A DNA stretch of 64,000 nucleotides from Thermus filiformis (GTDB lineage Bacteria; Deinococcota; Deinococci; Deinococcales; Thermaceae). Of the stretch, positions 44,761 through 53,142 are shown in pieces. Positions within the stretch are counted from its first letter, which is position 1, and every line of letters starts with the position of its first letter. Location of the stretch: assembly GCF_000771745.2 (NCBI RefSeq), contig NZ_JPSL02000038.1:132024-196023 (forward strand), read 5' to 3'. A model generated the notes under the pieces. The model worked only from the letters and a program-made list of their open reading frames with translations, did not search any database and had not been told where the DNA came from. Both the position numbers and the translations under genes were made by a program.

Positions 44761-45450
44761 ATGCCTATCCCGGACGCCCTTCTCATAGACACCCGGCCCC
44801 AGGAGGCCTACGCCCAGGGGCACCTCGAGGGGGCCTGGCCCCTGGACCTCTCCGGCCCCCGGCCCAGGCTGCGCACGGAAGAGGAGGTGGGGGCCCTGGT
44901 GGAGGCCCTGCAGGACCTCCTGGGCCGGATGGGGTACCGGCGGCGGGCCGTCCTCTACGACGAGGGCCTGACCAGCCGCCTGGCCCGGACCGCCTTCCTC
45001 CTGGGCCTGGCGGGGGCGGAGGTGGAGCTTTGGACCGAGGGGTGGGAGGAGGAGGCCACCTCCACCCTCCCCCCCAGGGCCGAGCCCACCCGGCCCGTCC
45101 TCACCCCCAGGAGGGACTGGCTCCTCACCGCGGACGAGGCGGCGGTCCACCCCCGGCTTCTGGACGTGCGAAGCCCGGCCGAGTACGAGGGCCGGGTCCA
45201 CCCCCCCTGCTGCCCCCGGGGGGGCCGGATCCCCGGGGCAAAAAACGCTCCCTTAGAGGTCTTCTTTGAGCCCCAGGGCCTCCTGGAGCGCCTGGGCCTC
45301 GAGCCTGGGGAGGAGGTGGGGGTCTACTGCCACTCCGGGGCCCGGAGCGCGGTGGCCTTCTTCGTCCTGCGAAGCCTGGGGGTGCGGGCCCGCAACTACC
45401 TGGGCAGCATGCACGAGTGGCTCCAGGAGGGCCTTCCCGTACTGCCATGA
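44761..45450 (+). CDS. Tandem rhodanese-domain sulfurtransferase
   Basis: 229 residues with two rhodanese folds. The first (residues 1-115) starts LLIDTRPQEAYAQGHLEGAW and lacks a catalytic cysteine. The second has LLDVRSPAEYEG and the active loop YCHSGARSAVAFF with the cysteine near residue 195. A short insertion HPPCCPRGGRIPGAKN separates its parts and adds a CC pair. It transfers sulfur from thiosulfate or a persulfide. ATG 44761 is chosen because TACAAT (44749-44754) lies six bases before it. Overlaps the hydrolase gene by four bases, and that pairing suggests sulfide or persulfide metabolism. Confidence 0.87.
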   Translation: MPIPDALLIDTRPQEAYAQGHLEGAWPLDLSGPRPRLRTEEEVGALVEALQDLLGRMGYRRRAVLYDEGLTSRLARTAFLLGLAGAEVELWTEGWEEEATSTLPPRAEPTRPVLTPRRDWLLTADEAAVHPRLLDVRSPAEYEGRVHPPCCPRGGRIPGAKNAPLEVFFEPQGLLERLGLEPGEEVGVYCHSGARSAVAFFVLRSLGVRARNYLGSMHEWLQEGLPVLP

Positions 45451-46052
45451 TCCGGCTCGTAGTAGGGGCGCTTTCGGAAAACACCTACCTGGTGGACACC
45501 CCCGAGGGCCCGGTCCTCATAGACCCGGGGGACGAGGCGGAGCGCATCCGGGTGGTGGCGGAAAAGGCCGGGATGCGCCCCCGGGCCATCCTCCTCACCC
45601 ACGCCCACTTTGACCACCTGGGGGCGGTGGGGCCCTTGGTGGAGGCCTGGGACGTGCCGGTCTACCTCCACCCCCTGGACCTTCCCCTCTACCGCCGGGC
45701 CCCTGAGCTGGCCCGGGCCTTCGGCCTTTATGTGCCGCCCCCACCCGAGGAGGTCCAGCCCCTGGAGGAGGGCCTTTCCCTCTTCGGCTTCACCGTCTGG
45801 CATCTGCCCGGCCACAGCCCCGGGCACGTGGCCTTCCTAAGGGAGGGCGAGGTCTACTCGGGGGACCTGCTCTTCAAGGGGGGGATCGGCCGCTATGACC
45901 TGCCCGGGTCGGACGGGAGGGCGCTTTTCGCCTCCTTGAGGCGGCTCCTCTCCCTCCCTCCCAAAACCCGGGTCTACCCCGGCCACGGCCCCCCCACCGA
46001 CCTGGCGGGCGAGGCCCGCACCAACCCCTTCCTTATACAATGGGAAGCGTGA
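45447..46052 (+). CDS. Metallo-beta-lactamase-fold hydrolase (glyoxalase II-like)
   Basis: 201 residues. Zinc ligands THAHFDHLGAV near residue 50, LPGHSPGHVAFL near 125, YSGDLLFKGGIGR near 142 and YPGHGP near 183, the pattern of hydroxyacylglutathione hydrolase-type enzymes. The THAHFDH motif favours a glyoxalase II-type over a persulfide dioxygenase. Coupled by an ATGA overlap to the rhodanese gene and by GTGA to the zinc-ribbon protein gene. Confidence 0.88.
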   Translation: MIRLVVGALSENTYLVDTPEGPVLIDPGDEAERIRVVAEKAGMRPRAILLTHAHFDHLGAVGPLVEAWDVPVYLHPLDLPLYRRAPELARAFGLYVPPPPEEVQPLEEGLSLFGFTVWHLPGHSPGHVAFLREGEVYSGDLLFKGGIGRYDLPGSDGRALFASLRRLLSLPPKTRVYPGHGPPTDLAGEARTNPFLIQWEA

Positions 46053-46765
46053 ACGGGGCCGAGGCGCTCGAGGCGCTTTTCAGACTGCAGGAAAAGGACC
46101 TGGAGCTGGACCAGCTGAGGCGGGAGGCGGAGGAGCTGCCCCAGGAGCTGGTGGAGGCGCAGGCCCAGTACGAGGAGCTGGAAGAGCGGCTTGCGGGGCT
46201 TCTGGAGCGGCAGGCCGAGCTCCAGAAGGAGTACACCCGCCACAGCCTGGACATCCAGGACCTGACCGAGAAGGAAAGGCAGGCGGAGGAGGAGCAGAAG
46301 AAGGCCCAGTCGGCCCGGGAGCAGACCCAGTACGAGAACCGCATCCAGCAGCTCAAGGACCGCATCCGGGAGCTGAAAGAGCTCTCCAAGCCCCTGGAGG
46401 ACTCCATTTTGGACCTGGAGGAGGCGATTGAGGCCCTGAAGGAGGAGCTCTCCGCCCTGAAGCCCCGCCTCGAGGCCCTCCAGGAGGCCAACCGGGTCCG
46501 GGTGGCCGAGCTCACCCTGGTGATAGAGGAAAAGGTGGCCGAGCGCAACCGGATGGCCGAGGCCATCCCCCCAGGCCTCCTCAAGGAGTACGAGGCCATC
46601 CGCCGCGCCCGCCGGGGGACGGGCGTGGTCCGGATGCTCCGCCAGGGGAGCGCCTTCCGCTGCGAGGGGTGCAACGTGGTCCTCCCCACCCACGTGGCGC
46701 AAAAGGTGGTGCAGGGGCAGCTGGTGCGCTGCCCCTCCTGCGGCCGCCTGCTTTGGAAGGGCTAG
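46049..46765 (+). CDS. Coiled-coil protein with C-terminal zinc ribbon (DUF164 type)
   Basis: About 238 residues. Nearly all of residues 10-175 form a long heptad coiled coil (LEQKDLELDQLRREAEEL and following). The end carries a zinc ribbon, CEGCNVVLPTH and CPSCGRLLWKG, near residues 207-238. This is the CT398/DUF164 layout; related proteins bind sigma-54 or flagellar factors in some bacteria, but no partner is visible here. GTG 46049 is chosen for its GTGA overlap and for TACAAT seven bases upstream; ATG 46040 is the alternative. Confidence 0.8.
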   Translation: MNGAEALEALFRLQEKDLELDQLRREAEELPQELVEAQAQYEELEERLAGLLERQAELQKEYTRHSLDIQDLTEKERQAEEEQKKAQSAREQTQYENRIQQLKDRIRELKELSKPLEDSILDLEEAIEALKEELSALKPRLEALQEANRVRVAELTLVIEEKVAERNRMAEAIPPGLLKEYEAIRRARRGTGVVRMLRQGSAFRCEGCNVVLPTHVAQKVVQGQLVRCPSCGRLLWKG

Positions 46766-46768
46766 CCC

Positions 46769-47197
46769 CTAGACCAGGCGGGCCTCGAGGGCGATCTCCG
46801 GCACCGCCGCCAGGGCCCGGGAGACCGGGCAGCCCTTCTTGGCCTCCTCGGCGATCTCCAGGAACTTCTCCGGGCTGATCCCCGGCACCTCGGCCTCGGT
46901 CACCAGGTCAATCCGGGTGATGCTGAAGCCGTCTTCCGTCCTCTCCAGGCGCACCCGGGCCTCGGTGGAAACCCGCTTCGGGGGGAACCCCGCCCGCTCC
47001 AGGGCGGCCGAGAGGGCCATGGAGAAGCAGCCCGCGTGGGCCGCGGCGATCAGCTCCTCGGGGTTGGTCCCCGTTCCCTCCTCAAACCGGGAGGCGAAGG
47101 AGTAGGGCCCCTCAAAGGCCTGGCTCTGGAGGCGCATCGTCCCGCGCCCCTCCCGCAATGTCCCTTCCCATACCGCGTTCGCCTTGCGCACCGGCAT
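46769..47197 (-). CDS. OsmC-family peroxiredoxin
   Basis: 142 residues. GTNPEELIAAAHAGCFSMALSAAL carries the first redox cysteine near residue 57, and AEEAKKGCPVSRAL the second near 122, the OsmC type. It reduces organic hydroperoxides with thiols. GGAGG sits a few bases before the ATG. Convergent with the zinc-ribbon gene, ending three bases after it. Confidence 0.92.
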   Translation of the reverse strand: MPVRKANAVWEGTLREGRGTMRLQSQAFEGPYSFASRFEEGTGTNPEELIAAAHAGCFSMALSAALERAGFPPKRVSTEARVRLERTEDGFSITRIDLVTEAEVPGISPEKFLEIAEEAKKGCPVSRALAAVPEIALEARLV

Positions 47198-47251
47198 ACC
47201 TGACCTCCAAGCCCCACTTTACCCCAAGCGAGAGTGGAAATCTGTCAGGAG

Positions 47252-47869
47252 TTACGCTTTTCCAGAGTGGCGTCTTTTCCAGAGTGCGAAGGAGTAAAGG
47301 ACCAAGCCCAGGCTGGAGGCAATGAAGAGGAGAAGGAGTGGGAGGAGGGCCCTGGGAGGAAGGAGGAGAAACCCCAGCCCAAAAAGCGCGAACCCCAGCC
47401 CCGCAAGCCGGTGGGTCCTCCGCCAGACCTCCGGGTCCTCCAGGGTCCAAGGGGTGCGCACCCCGGCGAAGTAGTTGGGGGGGATGCGGGGCAGGAAGTA
47501 GGCCAGGAGGAGGAAAAAGAGCCCCATGCCCCTCAGGATCGGAACGACGGGGTCTTGGAACCACCCCAGGTAGATGGAGAGGGCGGACAGGTGGAGCCAG
47601 AGGAAGTACCAGGCCACCCCCACCATCATCCCCTCCAGCCCCTGGGGGCGCTTGGGGTCCACCCGGGGAAGGACCCCGAAGAGGGGTACAAGGAAGGTCA
47701 TGACCAGGGGCAAGAGGAAGAGGGCCTCGAGGCGGCTCCCGTACCGGTCCGCCTCCCCCTGGAGGTTCCAGTGCACAGGCAGGGGCTCGGGGAGCCTAGG
47801 GTAAAGCCAGAGGGAGACCCCCCAGGCCAGCGCCAGGGGGAGAAGGAGCCAGAACCAATACCCCTTCAT
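47252..47869 (-). CDS. DUF1648/SdpI-like membrane protein
   Basis: 205 residues, about six membrane helices. The opening YPRLPEPLPVHWNLQGEADRYGS is the DUF1648 signature, and a later NYFAGVRTPWTLEDPEVWRRTHRLAG is the SdpI-type motif (GxRTPWT...W..TH). SdpI confers immunity to a killing factor in Bacillus; the homologue's role here is unknown. TATCAT on the minus strand is six bases before the ATG. Confidence 0.85.
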   Translation of the reverse strand: MKGYWFWLLLPLALAWGVSLWLYPRLPEPLPVHWNLQGEADRYGSRLEALFLLPLVMTFLVPLFGVLPRVDPKRPQGLEGMMVGVAWYFLWLHLSALSIYLGWFQDPVVPILRGMGLFFLLLAYFLPRIPPNYFAGVRTPWTLEDPEVWRRTHRLAGLGFALFGLGFLLLPPRALLPLLLLFIASSLGLVLYSFALWKRRHSGKA

Positions 47870-47919
47870 GCGCTGATGATACCCCTCGAGCCCCGCCCAG
47901 GAAGCCGTATCCTGAAGGG

Positions 47920-48693
47920 GTGCTCCTCCTCTTCGTGGACGGCCTGGGCCTGGGGGAGGCCCTGGAGGACCTCTTTCCTCTCCTTTTGGAGCTCGGCCCC
48001 CACCCCCTGGACGCCACCTTGGGGGTGGAGGGGCTCCCCCAGTCCGGCACCGGCCAGACCACCCTCCTCACCGGGGTGAACGCCGCGGGGCTTCTGGGCC
48101 ACCACCAGGGCCCCTTCCCGGGGCCGAGCCTCCGCCCCCTCCTGGCCCAAAGCCTCTACGCCTGGGCCAAGGAAAAGGGCCTAAAGGTCCTCCACGCCAA
48201 CGCCTACCGGCCGGAGTACCTGAGGCGGGCCACGGGAAGGCGGCTCCTCCTTTCCGCCTTCGCCCAGGCCGCCCGCCTGGCGGGCCTTCCCCTCCTCCCC
48301 TTGGGCCACCCCCTGGCCCTTCCCCCCGCCTTCTGGGAGGACCCCTACGGGGCGGGGGCCAAGGCGGCCGCCCTGGCCCAGGCCTTTGACCTTGTGGTGC
48401 TGGAGTACTGGGCCCTGGACCTGGCCGCCCACCGCGAGCCGGAAAGCCTCCCCGAGCGCTTCCGGGAGCTTTCCGGCTTCCTTAAGGGCTTCCTGGCCGA
48501 GGGGGGAAGCCTCCTCCTCGTCTCCGACCACGGCAACGCCGAGGAGCCCTGGCACCCCCACCACACCCGCAACCCCGTCCCCCTGGTCTACACTGGCCCC
48601 CTTCCCGCCCTTCCCCGGGACCTGACGGGGGTCTTCCCGCTAATGCAAACGATTCTCCTTCCTAATCTAGATAAATCCGAGCGGAATACTTGA
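47920..48693 (+). CDS. Alkaline-phosphatase-superfamily metalloenzyme (phosphomutase-like)
   Basis: 257 residues. FVDGLGLGEALEDLF begins the metalloenzyme domain, SGTGQTTLLTGVNA carries the nucleophile-like threonine/serine, and LLLVSDHGNAEEPWHPHHTRNPVPLVY gives DHGN with the HTRNPVP motif of cofactor-independent phosphoglycerate mutase-like enzymes. The insertion domain of iPGM is not seen, so it is more likely a related phosphatase or phosphopentomutase-like protein. GTG start with TATCCT six bases upstream. Confidence 0.8.
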   Translation: MLLLFVDGLGLGEALEDLFPLLLELGPHPLDATLGVEGLPQSGTGQTTLLTGVNAAGLLGHHQGPFPGPSLRPLLAQSLYAWAKEKGLKVLHANAYRPEYLRRATGRRLLLSAFAQAARLAGLPLLPLGHPLALPPAFWEDPYGAGAKAAALAQAFDLVVLEYWALDLAAHREPESLPERFRELSGFLKGFLAEGGSLLLVSDHGNAEEPWHPHHTRNPVPLVYTGPLPALPRDLTGVFPLMQTILLPNLDKSERNT

Positions 48694-48718
48694 CTTTTCC
48701 TCCCCCCTCTGGTAGCCT
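48690..48718 (+). promoter_or_regulatory. Promoter of the iron-transporter operon
   Basis: TTGACT (48690-48695) and TAGCCT (48713-48718) are 17 bases apart. No Fur-box-like sequence was recognised with confidence. Confidence 0.55.
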
Positions 48719-48755
48719 CCTTCCCGGAGGGGGCCCCTCCACGGGAGGTAAGACG

Positions 48756-49736
48756 ATGAAGCGAGCGATCCTGAGCGTTCTCACCCTTCTGGCGCTGGCC
48801 CAGGCCCAGACCCTGACCGTGTACAGCGGCCGGGGTCAGGGCCTGGTGGAGCCCATCGTGAAGCAGTTTGAAGCGGAGACAGGCATTAAGGTCCAGGTCC
48901 GTTACGGCACGGACGCCCAGATCCTGGCGGCCCTTTTGGAGGAGGGCCGGCGCTCCCCCGCAGACGTCTTCTGGGCCAACACCGCAGGCGCCCTAGGCCG
49001 GGCCGCCCAGGCGGGCCTCCTCGCCCCCCTGGGCCAGACCCTCCTCTCCCGGCCGGTGGCCTTCGTCCCCGAGTCCAAGGCCTGGGTGCCCCTCACGGTC
49101 CGGCTCAGGGTCCTGGCCTACAACCCGCAGAAGTTCAAGCCCGAGGAGCTTCCCAAGAGCATCCTGGACCTCCCCCGCTTCGCCCAGGAAAGGGGCCTGA
49201 AGGGCCGGGTGGGCTGGACCCCCACCTACTCCAGCTTCCAGGACATGGTGGCGGGGATGATCGCCCTCTACGGCGAGGCCAAAACGCGGGAGTGGCTCCT
49301 CGCCATGAAGGCCCTCGAGCCCAAGAGCTACGCCTCCAACCCGGCCATGCTGGAGGCCATGCGGGCGGGGGAGATTGACCTCGCCTCCACCAACCACTAC
49401 TACCTGGTCCGGTTCCAGCGGGCCGGGTACACCCTGGGCCGGCACTTCTTCCAGGACGGCGACGCGGGGAACCTGGCCCTGGTCACGGGGGCAGGGGTGC
49501 TGAAGACGAGCAAGAACCTCCCCGCCGCTACCCGCTTCCTCTCCTATCTGCTCTCCGCCAAGGGCCAGCAGTTCTTCACCAGCGAGATCGGGGAGTACCC
49601 CGTGGCCAAGGGGGTGGTGCTGGGGCCGCAGCTTCTGCCCCTGGAGGAGGCACTCCGGAAGAGCCCCAGGCTGGACTTTGAGAAGCTGGACCTCGAGGCC
49701 GCCCTCAAGCTCCTGAGGGATCTGGGAATCCTGTAA
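48756..49736 (+). CDS. Iron(III)-type ABC transporter substrate-binding protein
   Basis: About 326 residues. Signal peptide MKRAILSVLTLLALAQAQ, then TLTVYSGRGQGLVEPIVKQFEAETGIKVQVRYG, the classical FbpA/AfuA opening (VYSGR...E..TGIKV). GDAGNLALVTGAGVLKTSKN and the end FFTSEIGEYPVAKGVV are also typical. It presents Fe3+ to the permease. ATG 48756 follows GGGAGGTAAGACG. A repeat element separates it from the permease gene. Confidence 0.88.
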   Translation: MKRAILSVLTLLALAQAQTLTVYSGRGQGLVEPIVKQFEAETGIKVQVRYGTDAQILAALLEEGRRSPADVFWANTAGALGRAAQAGLLAPLGQTLLSRPVAFVPESKAWVPLTVRLRVLAYNPQKFKPEELPKSILDLPRFAQERGLKGRVGWTPTYSSFQDMVAGMIALYGEAKTREWLLAMKALEPKSYASNPAMLEAMRAGEIDLASTNHYYLVRFQRAGYTLGRHFFQDGDAGNLALVTGAGVLKTSKNLPAATRFLSYLLSAKGQQFFTSEIGEYPVAKGVVLGPQLLPLEEALRKSPRLDFEKLDLEAALKLLRDLGIL

Positions 49737-49737
49737 G

Positions 49738-49780
49738 GCCACCCCAGCTTGGCCTCGCGCCAAGCTGGGGGCCCCGGTAA
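49738..49780 (+). repeat. Palindromic repeat element, copy 6
   Basis: Forward orientation: GCCACCCC, stem AGCTTGG/CCAAGCT around CCTCGCG, GGGGGCCCCGGTAA, directly after the stop codon. It is followed by a stemless fragment ACCACCCCGGTAAA (49781-49794), which looks like the two flanks joined after loss of the stem. Confidence 0.85.
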
Positions 49781-49815
49781 ACCACCCCGGTAAAGCGAAC
49801 TGGAGAACATAGCGA

Positions 49816-51354
49816 ATGGTCCTGAGCCGCCCCCTCCCCCCCTGGCCCTTCCTCCTCCCCGCCCTCCTCACGGGCGGGGGGGTGGTCCTTCCCCTGGTCT
49901 ACCTGGTGGTGCGGGCCCTGGAGGCCAGGCCCGAGGTCCTTTTGAACCTCCTCCTCCGGCCCAAGACCCTGGGGCTTTTCGCCAACACCCTGGCCCTCCT
50001 CCTCTTTGTTCTCCTCCTGACCACCCTTTTGGCCCTGCCCCTGGCCTGGCTCACCACCCGGACCGACCTCAAGGGCAAGCGGTTCCTCGCCCTCCTTTTG
50101 GCCCTGCCCCTGGCCGTTCCGGGGTACGTGGGGGCCTACGCCCTCCTCGCCGCCACAGGGCCGGGCGGGCTCCTTCCCCTGCCCCGGCCGGAGGGGTTCT
50201 GGGGGGCGGGCCTCGTCCTCGCCCTCTTCACCTACCCCTACCTCTTCCTGAACCTCCGCGCGGCCTTCCTGGGCCTGGACCCCGGCCAGGAGGAGGCGGC
50301 CCGCACCCTGGGGCACGGTCCCTTTTCCGTCTTCCTCCGGGTCACCCTGCCTCAGCTTTTCCCCGCCTTCCTCTCGGGCTGGATGGTGGTGGGCCTGCAC
50401 GTCCTGGGGGACTTCGGGGTGGTGAGCCTCCTCCGGTACGAGACCTTCTCCTACGCCATCTACCTCCAGTACAGCGCCGCCTTTGACCGGACCTACGCCG
50501 CCGCTTTGGCCCTCTTCCTCCTCCTCCTCACCGGGGGGGTCCTGGGCCTCGAGGCCCTCCTCCTCCGCCGCTACGTGGGAGGCCGCGTGGGGAGGGGTTC
50601 GGCCCGGGCCGCCCAGCCTGCGCCCCTGGGAAGGCTTAGGCCCCTGGCCTACGGCCTCCTCCTCCTTCCCCCCCTCCTCGCCTTGGGCTTCCCCCTCTAC
50701 ACCCTTTTCCACCTGGCCCTCCGCTTCCCGGGGAGCGGCCTTTCCGAGGTGGGCCTGGCCTTCGCCCACTCGGCCCTGGCCTCGAGCCTGGCCGCGGCGC
50801 TGGTGGTGGCCATGGCCCTTCCCCTCGCCTACACCGGGGTGCGGTTTCCCTCCTTCTGGAGCCGGCTTCTGGAGCGGGTGGCCTACCTGGGCTACGCCAC
50901 GCCGCCCTTGGCCTACGCCCTGGCCTGGATCTTCCTCTCCCTGCGCCTCTTCCCCTTCCTCTACCAGACCCTGCCCCTTCTGGTGTTGGCCTACAGCTTC
51001 CACCTCCTGGCCGAGGGGCTCGGGCCCATCCGGGCCGCCCTCTACCAGGTGCCGCCCCGCCTGGAGGAGGCCGCCCGGACCCTGGGCCGCACCCCGGTCC
51101 AGGCCTTCTTCCAGGTCACCTTCCCCCTGCTTTGGCGGGGGGCGGCCGCCGGGGGGGCTTTGGTCTTTATGGCGGGGATGAAGGAGCTGCCCCTCACCCT
51201 TCTCCTCGCCCCCCTGGGCTACACCACTTTGGCCACGCGGGTTTTCGGATACACTCAGGAAGCCATGTTCGCCGAGGCCGCGCCCTTCGCCCTCCTTCTG
51301 GTCCTCCTCTCCGCGGCCTTCGTGGGGGTTTTGCTGTGGAGCGAGAAGCGCTGA
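49816..51354 (+). CDS. Iron(III)-type ABC transporter permease (FbpB)
   Basis: 512 residues, about twelve helices in two homologous halves, as in FbpB. Each half carries an EAA loop: EEAARTLGHGPFSVFLRVTLPQL near residue 165 and EEAARTLGRTPVQAFFQVTFPLL near 415. The last half contains ATRVFGYTQEAMFAEAAP. Forms the channel for iron uptake. Its 3' end overlaps the ATPase gene start by about 19 bases. Confidence 0.9.
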   Translation: MVLSRPLPPWPFLLPALLTGGGVVLPLVYLVVRALEARPEVLLNLLLRPKTLGLFANTLALLLFVLLLTTLLALPLAWLTTRTDLKGKRFLALLLALPLAVPGYVGAYALLAATGPGGLLPLPRPEGFWGAGLVLALFTYPYLFLNLRAAFLGLDPGQEEAARTLGHGPFSVFLRVTLPQLFPAFLSGWMVVGLHVLGDFGVVSLLRYETFSYAIYLQYSAAFDRTYAAALALFLLLLTGGVLGLEALLLRRYVGGRVGRGSARAAQPAPLGRLRPLAYGLLLLPPLLALGFPLYTLFHLALRFPGSGLSEVGLAFAHSALASSLAAALVVAMALPLAYTGVRFPSFWSRLLERVAYLGYATPPLAYALAWIFLSLRLFPFLYQTLPLLVLAYSFHLLAEGLGPIRAALYQVPPRLEEAARTLGRTPVQAFFQVTFPLLWRGAAAGGALVFMAGMKELPLTLLLAPLGYTTLATRVFGYTQEAMFAEAAPFALLLVLLSAAFVGVLLWSEKR

Positions 51355-52385
51355 GGGTGGAAGGCCTGAGGAAACGGTACGGGGGCCTCGAGGTCCTGGC
51401 GGGGGTGGACCTTTCCTTGAAGGAGGGGGAGATCCTGGCCCTTCTGGGGCCTTCCGGCTCGGGGAAGACCACCCTCTTGCGGATCGTGGCGGGGCTGGAG
51501 AGGCCGGACGCGGGCCGGGTGTATCTCTTCGGCCAGGACGTGACCCACCTCCCCCCCGAGAGGCGGGGCCTGGGGGTAGTCTTCCAGGACTACGCCCTCT
51601 TTCCCCACCTCACCGCCTGGGAGAACGTGGCCTTCGGCCTCAAGGGGCCAAGGCGGCGGGAGAAGGCCCTGGCCGCCCTGGAGCGGGTGGGCCTCACCCT
51701 CTTCAAGGACCGGAGGCCCCATGAGCTTTCCGGGGGGCAGCAGCAGCGGGTGGCCCTGGCCCGGGCCCTGGCCCCGGGGCCCCGGGTGGTCCTCCTGGAC
51801 GAGCCCTTCTCCAGCCTGGACGCCGGGCTCAGGGCCGCCACCCGGGAGGAGGTGCGGACGATCCTGAAGGGCCTGGGCACCGCCGCCCTTCTGGTGACCC
51901 ACGACCAGGAGGAGGCCCTCTCCTTCGCCGACCGCATCGGCGTCCTGAGGGGAGGGCGGCTGGAGCAGGTGGGCACCCCCGAGGAGGTCTACCTCCGGCC
52001 CAGGACCCCCTTCGTGGCCCAGTTCCTGGGCCAGACCAACCTCCTCCCCGGGGAGGGGCAGGGCAGGTATGCCCGGACCTTTCTGGGCCCCGTCCCCCTG
52101 AGCGAGCCCCGGGAGGGCCCCCTCCTCCTCTCCCTCCGCCCGGAGGCCCTACGGCTCCGGCCGCCGGGGGAGGGGGTGGTGGGGCAGGTCCTGGCCCGGG
52201 CCTTCAAGGGCCACGACCTCACCTACCGCGTCCGGGTCCAGGACCGGGAGATCCTGGTCCAGGAGGGGCCGGAGGCCCCCTTCCGGGAGGGGGACTGGGT
52301 GGGGGTGGAGGTGGTGGGCCAGGGGGTTCCCCTCTCCGAGGAGAAGCCCCTGACGCCCCCCGGCCAGGCCGCGGCAAAGCCCTGA
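51336..52385 (+). CDS. Iron(III)-type ABC transporter ATPase (FbpC)
   Basis: About 349 residues. Walker A GPSGSGKTTLLR near residue 40, Q-loop VVFQDYALFPHLTAWENV, signature LSGGQQQRVALARAL near 125, Walker B VVLLDEPFSSLDA, and H-loop VTHDQEEA. A TOBE-like C-terminal domain follows from about residue 230. It energises the permease. GTG 51336 is the likely start, giving MEREALRVEGLRKRY; GTG 51357 is an alternative. Last gene of the operon, before truA. Confidence 0.92.
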   Translation: MEREALRVEGLRKRYGGLEVLAGVDLSLKEGEILALLGPSGSGKTTLLRIVAGLERPDAGRVYLFGQDVTHLPPERRGLGVVFQDYALFPHLTAWENVAFGLKGPRRREKALAALERVGLTLFKDRRPHELSGGQQQRVALARALAPGPRVVLLDEPFSSLDAGLRAATREEVRTILKGLGTAALLVTHDQEEALSFADRIGVLRGGRLEQVGTPEEVYLRPRTPFVAQFLGQTNLLPGEGQGRYARTFLGPVPLSEPREGPLLLSLRPEALRLRPPGEGVVGQVLARAFKGHDLTYRVRVQDREILVQEGPEAPFREGDWVGVEVVGQGVPLSEEKPLTPPGQAAAKP

Positions 52386-52422
52386 CCCAAGGCCTTGGGA
52401 AGAAGGGGTATAAAGTGGAGGC

Positions 52423-53142
52423 GTGCGAAGGGTCCTCCTCCTCGTAGAGTACGACGGCACCGGTTTCGCCGGGCTCCAGCGCCAGCGGCCGGGGCTGAGG
52501 ACGGTCCAGGGCACCTTGGAAGAGGCCATCGCCCGGCTGGGGGGGCCGCCCAAGGCGGTGGCGGCGGGCCGCACCGACCGGGGGGTCCACGCCCTCCGGA
52601 TGCCCTTCCACGCCGACCTGCCGGAGGCCATCCCCAAGGAGCGGCTCCCCGCGGCCCTCAACCGCCACCTCCCGGAGGACCTAAAGGTGGTGGGGGCCGA
52701 GGAGGTCCCCCCCGGCTTCCACGCGCGCAGGGACGCCAAGAGCCGCACCTACCTCTACCGCCTCCTGGTCCGGGAGGCCCCGGTGGTCCTGGAGCGGAAC
52801 CGGGTCTTCTGGGTCCGCCCCCCCTTGGACCTCGAGGCCATCCGGGCCGCCCTCCCCCACCTGCTGGGCCGGCACGACTTCTCCGGGTTCGCGGTGCGGG
52901 AGGAGCGGGAGCCCCTCAGGACCCTCCTCGAGGCCCGCCTGGAGGAGGCGGGCGAGGAGGTGCGCCTGGTCTTCAAGGGCGAGAGCTTCCTCCGGGGCCA
53001 GGTCCGGGGGATGGTGGGGGCTCTGGTGACCCTGGGCCGGGGCCGGCTTTCCCTGGAGGAGTTCGCAAGGATCCTAAAGGGCGGGCGGAGCCCGGCCTGG
53101 GCTCCGCCGCAAGGGCTTTACTTCCTGGAGGCCGAGTACTAG
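52423..53142 (+). CDS. truA: tRNA pseudouridine(38-40) synthase
   Basis: 239 residues. [13 protein letters not shown] at the start, the catalytic aspartate in [12 protein letters not shown] near residue 52, and [11 protein letters not shown] near 110, the TruA hallmarks. Makes pseudouridine 38-40 in the anticodon arm. GTG start; TAAAGT lies six bases before it and GGAGG overlaps. The stop TAG overlaps the stop of the convergent permease gene by a few bases. Confidence 0.95.
   Translation: MRRVLLLVEYDGTGFAGLQRQRPGLRTVQGTLEEAIARLGGPPKAVAAGRTDRGVHALRMPFHADLPEAIPKERLPAALNRHLPEDLKVVGAEEVPPGFHARRDAKSRTYLYRLLVREAPVVLERNRVFWVRPPLDLEAIRAALPHLLGRHDFSGFAVREEREPLRTLLEARLEEAGEEVRLVFKGESFLRGQVRGMVGALVTLGRGRLSLEEFARILKGGRSPAWAPPQGLYFLEAEY

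Noticed and set aside
48657-48690. A Fur box before the iron transporter
   Set aside because: No sequence close to the Fur consensus palindrome could be placed.
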